Source: Litorimonas sp964610115 (GTDB lineage Bacteria; Pseudomonadota; Alphaproteobacteria; Caulobacterales; Maricaulaceae). Taken from it: 9,366 nt of DNA. A program made the position numbers and the translations under genes. Shown here piece by piece: positions 5,495 through 9,366 of this stretch; the stretch's first letter is position 1, and each line of letters opens with the position of its first letter. The notes beneath the pieces were generated by a model, which was not told the origin of the DNA, did not search any database, and saw nothing but the letters and a program-made list of their open reading frames with translations. Location: the NCBI GenBank assembly GCA_964610115.1, contig CAZSUW010000079.1, positions 1-9,366 on the forward strand, given 5' to 3'.

Positions 5495-6243
5495 TAGATT
5501 ACTCCCGCTTCGTTTTTCAATTTATCGACGAGTGTTGCCACGTCTTCGACTTTGATCCCGGCTTCACGGGATTTTGGCTCTGTGACTTTTACGATGCTCA
5601 GGCGCGGGGCCGTATCGACATCAAAGTCGGCTGGCGTCTTGGCTTCAATCGGCTTTTTCTTAGCCTTCATAATGTTCGGCAAAGAGGCGTAGCGTGGTTC
5701 GTTCAAGCGCAAGTCAGTGGTGACCACGGCAGGCAAGTTGAGCTTCACCGTTTGCAGGCCGCCATCAATCTCGCGTTTCACTTCCACTGTGCCTGCAGCC
5801 GGCGTGACCGTGTTGGCATATTGCGCGATGGGCCAGCCGAGCAGGGCGGACAGCATGCCGCCCGTTGCGCCATAATCATTGTCGATGGCCTGCTTGCCCA
5901 TGATGATAAGTTCAGCCCCTTCGGCCTCCGCAACGGCCTTAAGGATTTTCGCGACTGCCAGCGGTTCCAAATCGTCATCGGTCGTCACATGAACGCCTCG
6001 GTCCATGCCCATAGCGAGCGCCGTGCGGATGGTTTCTTGTGCTTTGGCAGGGCCGATAGACACAGCAATTGTTTCTGTCGCAGTGCCGGCCTCTTGCAGG
6101 CGAACCGCTTCTTCGACGGCGATTTCGTCAAAGGGGTTCATGCTCATTTTGACGTTAGAGAGGTCTACGCCAGTTTGGTCGGGTTTCACCCGCGCCTTGA
6201 CATTATAGTCAAGCACGCGCTTGACGGGGACGAGGACTTTCAT
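5494..6243 (-). CDS. etfB: Electron transfer flavoprotein subunit beta
   Basis: This is the AMP-binding partner of EtfA. Standard motifs are present: MKVLVPVKRVLDYNVK (1-16), MNPFDEIAVEEAVRLQE (35-51), GKQAIDNDYGATGGML (116-131, AMP-site region) and the recognition loop RYASLPNIMKAKKKP (184-198). The loop's leucine (L188) docks into partner dehydrogenases such as acyl-CoA dehydrogenases. The ETF-beta signature VKREIDGGLQ...LPAVVTTDLRLNEPRY is intact. Length (249 aa) is normal. The ATG at 6243 has GGAG 5 nt upstream. It is the first gene of the etfBA operon, which ends at the 4506-4535 terminator. It probably serves fatty-acid and amino-acid oxidation; the dehydrogenases themselves are not in this window. 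Confidence 0.96.
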   Translation of the reverse strand: MKVLVPVKRVLDYNVKARVKPDQTGVDLSNVKMSMNPFDEIAVEEAVRLQEAGTATETIAVSIGPAKAQETIRTALAMGMDRGVHVTTDDDLEPLAVAKILKAVAEAEGAELIIMGKQAIDNDYGATGGMLSALLGWPIAQYANTVTPAAGTVEVKREIDGGLQTVKLNLPAVVTTDLRLNEPRYASLPNIMKAKKKPIEAKTPADFDVDTAPRLSIVKVTEPKSREAGIKVEDVATLVDKLKNEAGVI

Positions 6244-6275
6244 GGGGTCTCCGTAGATGTTTGTTTTCGTTGGCG

Positions 6276-6306
6276 GTCATATGCGGGGAGGGACGCCATC
6301 TTTCAA
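6276..6306 (-). promoter_or_regulatory. Possible etfBA promoter
   Basis: On the minus strand CTTGAAA (-35 TTGAAA at 6306-6301) precedes CATATGAC (6283-6276). The -10 could be CATATG with a 17-nt spacer or TATGAC with a 19-nt spacer. It lies in the 138-base gap before etfB, where a promoter is expected. The -10 match is only partial. Confidence 0.3.
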
Positions 6307-6316
6307 GCGACATTCC

Positions 6317-6343
6317 CGCACAGTTGTGATGATTAGGTGTGCG
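6317..6343. repeat. Short inverted repeat in the gap before etfB
   Basis: CGCACA (6317-6322) and TGTGCG (6338-6343) can pair as a 6-bp stem with a 15-nt loop. It lies after the stop of the TMEM175-like gene and before the possible etf promoter. No T run follows on the minus strand, so as a terminator it would be weak. Confidence 0.3.
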
Positions 6344-6381
6344 TTTCTAACTGATACAGAGTCTGGCTGAATGCACCCTGT

Positions 6382-7119
6382 CTATCCTGACGTCGTGGCC
6401 GTATCGTCTGGAGCCGTCTTGTGGACCCGTTTGGCAATCATCGCCGTGACGCCATTGAACGCCAAGATAAAGCCTGCAAATCCATTCAGGACCGTGAAAT
6501 AGCCTAAAGCAGCCGCCCCAAATCCCAGACCGGCTTGCAACCATTTAGAAAGATGGTCTTGCCGGGTCAGTGATAATTCATAGGGGCTCAGCGCCAGAAC
6601 ATCTCGTTTCCGAATGACATGGCTATACATCAGCGCGATAAGCATATGAGCAAGGCCGTAAATCGTCGCAAAGAGCGCGATAATCTGGCCCGAGATTTTA
6701 AAACTCATCACCCCGATTTCAATGTTTCGCGACTGATCCCCCGTTATCATCCCCAACACCCAGGCAAACAGGCTGTCAAAGGCAAAGCGTAAGGGATAGG
6801 CCATGTAGAGGATGAGAAAGATCAGCAGCGCATTGAGGAAAATAATGGTTTTATCCGCCACGCCATAGCGCCGGAAGAAGGTATAATGCGCTGTCCAAAT
6901 GCCGAGCAGCACGGAAAAACACGCCGCCGCGGGGATACCAAAGGCCAGAAACGCGATGAGTTCTTCAACCGTGCGGGGCGAATCCACGCCCGTAATGATC
7001 ATGCCCAAGGCGACGGCAAAGGCAATGTCGGACAGATTTTCGATCCGCGTGACAGCTTCGCCGCGCCAGTGAAAATTCGGATCGTGATCCAGCTGCTGTC
7101 CGACAAAATCCCTAACCAC
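6382..7119 (-). CDS. TMEM175/DUF1211-like integral membrane protein (245 aa)
   Basis: Five to six hydrophobic segments are visible, roughly at 29-45, 54-74, 91-110, 115-126, 143-166 and 195-228. The first begins RIENLSDIAFAVAL (25-38), which fits the R-x-x-x-F-S-D pore-helix motif of the TMEM175 (DUF1211) family of potassium-permeable channels. The phenylalanine is replaced by leucine. W75 and H78 in GIWTAHYTFF and N96 in IFLNALL also fit the family. Bacterial members assemble as tetramers in the inner membrane. The start is GTG at 7119, three bases after the stop of the lipoprotein gene, with GAGG somewhat far upstream. The two genes are probably co-transcribed. Ion conduction is inferred, and the altered motif makes it uncertain. 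Confidence 0.72.
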   Translation of the reverse strand: MVRDFVGQQLDHDPNFHWRGEAVTRIENLSDIAFAVALGMIITGVDSPRTVEELIAFLAFGIPAAACFSVLLGIWTAHYTFFRRYGVADKTIIFLNALLIFLILYMAYPLRFAFDSLFAWVLGMITGDQSRNIEIGVMSFKISGQIIALFATIYGLAHMLIALMYSHVIRKRDVLALSPYELSLTRQDHLSKWLQAGLGFGAAALGYFTVLNGFAGFILAFNGVTAMIAKRVHKTAPDDTATTSG

Positions 7120-7122
7120 AGT

Positions 7123-8829
7123 TTACTTCACCTCGACGGTTAGGTTTAGCCCGTCGAGCGAGGCGTCTGTCCCGGTGAATGTGGTGATGGCGACGGGTTG
7201 GTCCGGGGCGATCCGGATTTGCATTGTCTGTCCCGGCGTATCGAGAAAGTCGATCAATCCCGTGCCCAGCGTATCCATCAAATCACGCTGAAAATCGGAC
7301 TGCGCTGTCAGGGATGACAGGGCGATCATGGTCTTGGCGCTGCCTTTTAAGACCGGAACGGGTCGGCCTGTGACCTCTGAGGCCACAGCGTAAGCCCGGT
7401 CGACAAGGCTGTTATCCGGCACGTCCTGAACGACGCAATCCAAAGCGGCTATTTTGATGTTCGCATTCGCGTCAGCCATCGCCGTTTCATAGGCGCTGAG
7501 CTGGCTTAAATAGGCGTCGATTTCTTCTTCTGTCTCAAAGCTGGTGAAGTCTGGGGGGGTGGCGCCGCTCGCTTCCAGCGCGTCCGCGGCCGCCCGCAGG
7601 CCTTCAACGGCATAGTCGCAGTCAAAACGTAGCCCGCCATCGATTTCAAACTGCGAATCCGTGACGGAGACGCGGTCCGCGCGCCGGTCAAATGTGCTGG
7701 TTTGAGAGCCTTTCATGGTGATCTCGTCCAGATCATTGGCGCGTATGACATCCATAAAAGGCGCGAGCGGTGTGCCGGTTGCGTCTTTCACCCGCAGCAC
7801 CATTGGAGCCAGAACAGATTGCAAGGTCATACGATCGCCGCTTTTTTCTGTCTTCGCTTCAAAGCCGTCCATGTTCAGATCAAAGGCGGACATGTTCAGG
7901 GTCATCGCCCCAAAATCGACTTCGCGGTAAGGCGGTTCTGCGCGCGGTGACAAAGCCCCCATTGCGAATAGCGGGTTTCCAACGCCAAAGCTGTCATCCA
8001 TATCCACCTGCACACCCAAGGCCGTCAGGCCGTCCATGCGCAGGGTGATCGGCTCAGGCGCGCCCTCTGTCGCCATGTCATAGGCAACCGTGTCGATGAT
8101 CACATCCAGCGTGTCATCCTTTTCGTCTTGACCAAAGACGAGTTGGCCTAGGGAAATCGTGCCTGTCGTGACGCCTTCATTGACGGTTGCGCTTAAGCCC
8201 TCCACGCGCAGCCCCCGAAAATCCAGATCGGTGTCTAACGCCTCCATTGGGTCCGGCGTCTCTACCGCCTCCTCCCCGCGCAGGGCGGCTATAATGTCGG
8301 CGGCAAATTCGGCGGTCGGTTCGACTAAGACCAGCGTTTCTATCGTGCCATCTGTCACAACGGTCCGGTCCTCTGCGGCGTCCGCATCTGGGTTATCGTC
8401 GCTATATTCCAATAAGCGAATATCGCTCATTTCAATCGCATCGAATGTGGCACCCTCTTCGCTTTCATGCACACCGCGCAGGATCACTGTGCCGGCCGTA
8501 ACTTCGCTATCGCCGTCTGTCGCGCGCCAATCCGTATAGGTCACGGTGCTGCCGTCAATCACGCGGCCCTCTGTCACCTCGGACAGTCCTAATCCGTCTA
8601 AGGCGGCCAGCGCATCACTTTCAGAGCCGCGACGGGCCGTGATCTGAAAATGCCGCTCCAGCGCTTTGGCATCAGCACCCGAGAGGTCCAGCGACGCCGC
8701 TTCGACTGTGATTTCTTCAACCGGGAGCTTGTTTCCCCCCGAACACGCCCCCAAAACAAGTAAGCTGGCCGCGCAAAGGCTCAGCAAACCCTGACGCGGC
8801 GGCGTCATACAGAAAGGTGAAGTGTTCAT
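7123..8829 (-). CDS. Large lipoprotein of unknown family (568 aa)
   Basis: The frame can be read from 8937, but ATG 8829 has an AGGA 8 nt upstream. It starts a lipoprotein signal peptide with LLSLCAASLLVLGACSGG and lipobox L-G-A-C (C29). The mature protein is very acidic, without membrane segments, and made of many alternating short strands such as LDFRGLRVEGLSATV, ITLRMDGLTALGVQV and MTLNMSAFDLNMDGF. This gives the look of a long repetitive beta structure, like AsmA-type or DUF945-type envelope proteins; that is a resemblance of style only. An alpha-helical insert around residues 405-450 carries EEIDAYLSQLSAYETAM. It is followed 3 nt later by the TMEM175-like gene. The start codon shares CATG with the divergent metallopeptidase gene. 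The function is unknown; an envelope role is inferred from the anchor. Confidence 0.75.
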   Translation of the reverse strand: MNTSPFCMTPPRQGLLSLCAASLLVLGACSGGNKLPVEEITVEAASLDLSGADAKALERHFQITARRGSESDALAALDGLGLSEVTEGRVIDGSTVTYTDWRATDGDSEVTAGTVILRGVHESEEGATFDAIEMSDIRLLEYSDDNPDADAAEDRTVVTDGTIETLVLVEPTAEFAADIIAALRGEEAVETPDPMEALDTDLDFRGLRVEGLSATVNEGVTTGTISLGQLVFGQDEKDDTLDVIIDTVAYDMATEGAPEPITLRMDGLTALGVQVDMDDSFGVGNPLFAMGALSPRAEPPYREVDFGAMTLNMSAFDLNMDGFEAKTEKSGDRMTLQSVLAPMVLRVKDATGTPLAPFMDVIRANDLDEITMKGSQTSTFDRRADRVSVTDSQFEIDGGLRFDCDYAVEGLRAAADALEASGATPPDFTSFETEEEIDAYLSQLSAYETAMADANANIKIAALDCVVQDVPDNSLVDRAYAVASEVTGRPVPVLKGSAKTMIALSSLTAQSDFQRDLMDTLGTGLIDFLDTPGQTMQIRIAPDQPVAITTFTGTDASLDGLNLTVEVK

Positions 8830-9366
8830 GGCAGGAATCCTGTCGCGTTTTTCGTCTCTTACCTCCGTTAGTAGCGGCGGGACGGGTCCTGACAAGGCGC
8901 AATTCCCGCTGACCGATCCCAATGATCCGCGTGTCATCTATGTCTTGTCCGACCGCGCCCGCCGCATATCGCTTAAAGTCAAACCGGCGGATCGCTGCGT
9001 CCACGTCATCGTGCCAGGCCTGTCTATGTTTAAAAAGGCGGTCCGCTTTGCCGAAGACCAGCGCGATTGGATTGACGTCCAGCTAGAGCATTTGCCGCCG
9101 CCGCAACCCTTTGTGCCGGGGGGGACGATCCTCTTTCAGGGGGATCGTTACGAATTGGTCTGTCCCGAAGGCGCAGGCCGTCCGCGCATTGATCGCGCGC
9201 GGCAACGCCTGCTTGTGCCCAGCCCTGATCCCGAGAGCTTTCCCGGTCGTGTCAGGCGTTTGCTCATCCGCGAAGCGCGGGCCGAATTAGAGGCGGCCAC
9301 CCATCATTATGCTGCAGAGCTTGGCAAGCGCGTCGCCAAAGTCAGTGTGCGCGATCAAAGCAGCCG
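8828..9366 (+). CDS. YgjP/SprT-like M48-type metallopeptidase (DUF45), N-terminal part
   Basis: The frame opens at ATG 8828 and runs off the right edge after 179 codons. RVIYVLSDRARRISLKVKPADRCVHVIVP matches the usual YgjP-like opening (a rar-iSL-V motif). It is followed by the helix AVRFAEDQRDWIDVQLEHLP and the strand pair GGTILFQGDRYEL. The last bases read VRDQSSR, exactly where this family continues with WGSCS. The zinc motif HExxH would lie beyond the window, so activity cannot be checked. The family is a predicted cytosolic zinc hydrolase, often written M48 family metallopeptidase. AGGTGA lies 7 nt upstream of the ATG. The first 25 or so residues (MAGILSRFSSLTSVSSGG...) are extra compared with many members. 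The leader lies wholly inside the divergent lipoprotein gene. Confidence 0.85.
   Translation, partial: MAGILSRFSSLTSVSSGGTGPDKAQFPLTDPNDPRVIYVLSDRARRISLKVKPADRCVHVIVPGLSMFKKAVRFAEDQRDWIDVQLEHLPPPQPFVPGGTILFQGDRYELVCPEGAGRPRIDRARQRLLVPSPDPESFPGRVRRLLIREARAELEAATHHYAAELGKRVAKVSVRDQSS

Noticed and set aside
5485..6336. 283-codon plus-strand frame opposite etfB
   Set aside because: etfB is unmistakable on the other strand, and the plus frame is an antisense shadow rich in H, R, F and C with no family features.

Overview
The window looks like a moderately GC-rich alphaproteobacterial chromosome, probably a marine or stalked type near the Hyphomonadaceae/Maricaulales. This is inferred from protein style only: the tail of CarB, an etfB-etfA pair, a DUF6481-type charged coiled-coil protein, a TMEM175/DUF1211 channel-like protein and a YgjP-like metallopeptidase. 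No rRNA, tRNA, CRISPR array, transposase or integrase was seen.

Left part (1-2105). The last 38 codons of carB enter from the left and stop at 119. A diverged second copy of the carB 3' end lies at 634-700. Between and beyond the two copies are three minus-strand genes for exported proteins (173-622, 700-1137, 1124-2035). This stretch is patchily AT-richer than the rest: spot counts give 23 GC in 781-840 and 21 in 1681-1740, against 33 in 9001-9060. It reads as an accessory insertion at the end of carB. The most notable product is a signal-peptide-bearing protein with a complete JAMM/JAB-like constellation (Glu, HxH, SxxD). Its gene overlaps that of a small exported partner by 14 bases.

Middle part (2106-4535). 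A CIA30-domain lipoprotein and a YdjA-like nitroreductase lie on the minus strand. They are separated by a gap holding a perfect 12-bp inverted repeat and clustered TGTCA/TGACA words. A RidA-family protein is divergent from the nitroreductase. It is followed by a DUF6481-like charged protein and a strong bidirectional terminator at 4506-4535.

Right part (4556-9366). etfB and etfA form a tight minus-strand operon (TAATG overlap) for the electron transfer flavoprotein. Upstream on the same strand, a large lipoprotein of unknown family and a TMEM175-like membrane protein sit 3 nt apart. The lipoprotein gene is divergent from a YgjP/M48-like metallopeptidase that runs off the right edge. Their two start codons share the tetranucleotide CATG.

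The core genes look ordinary. The part most likely to hold something undescribed is the exported-protein insertion downstream of carB, with its JAMM-like protein, its coupled partner and the duplicated carB end.
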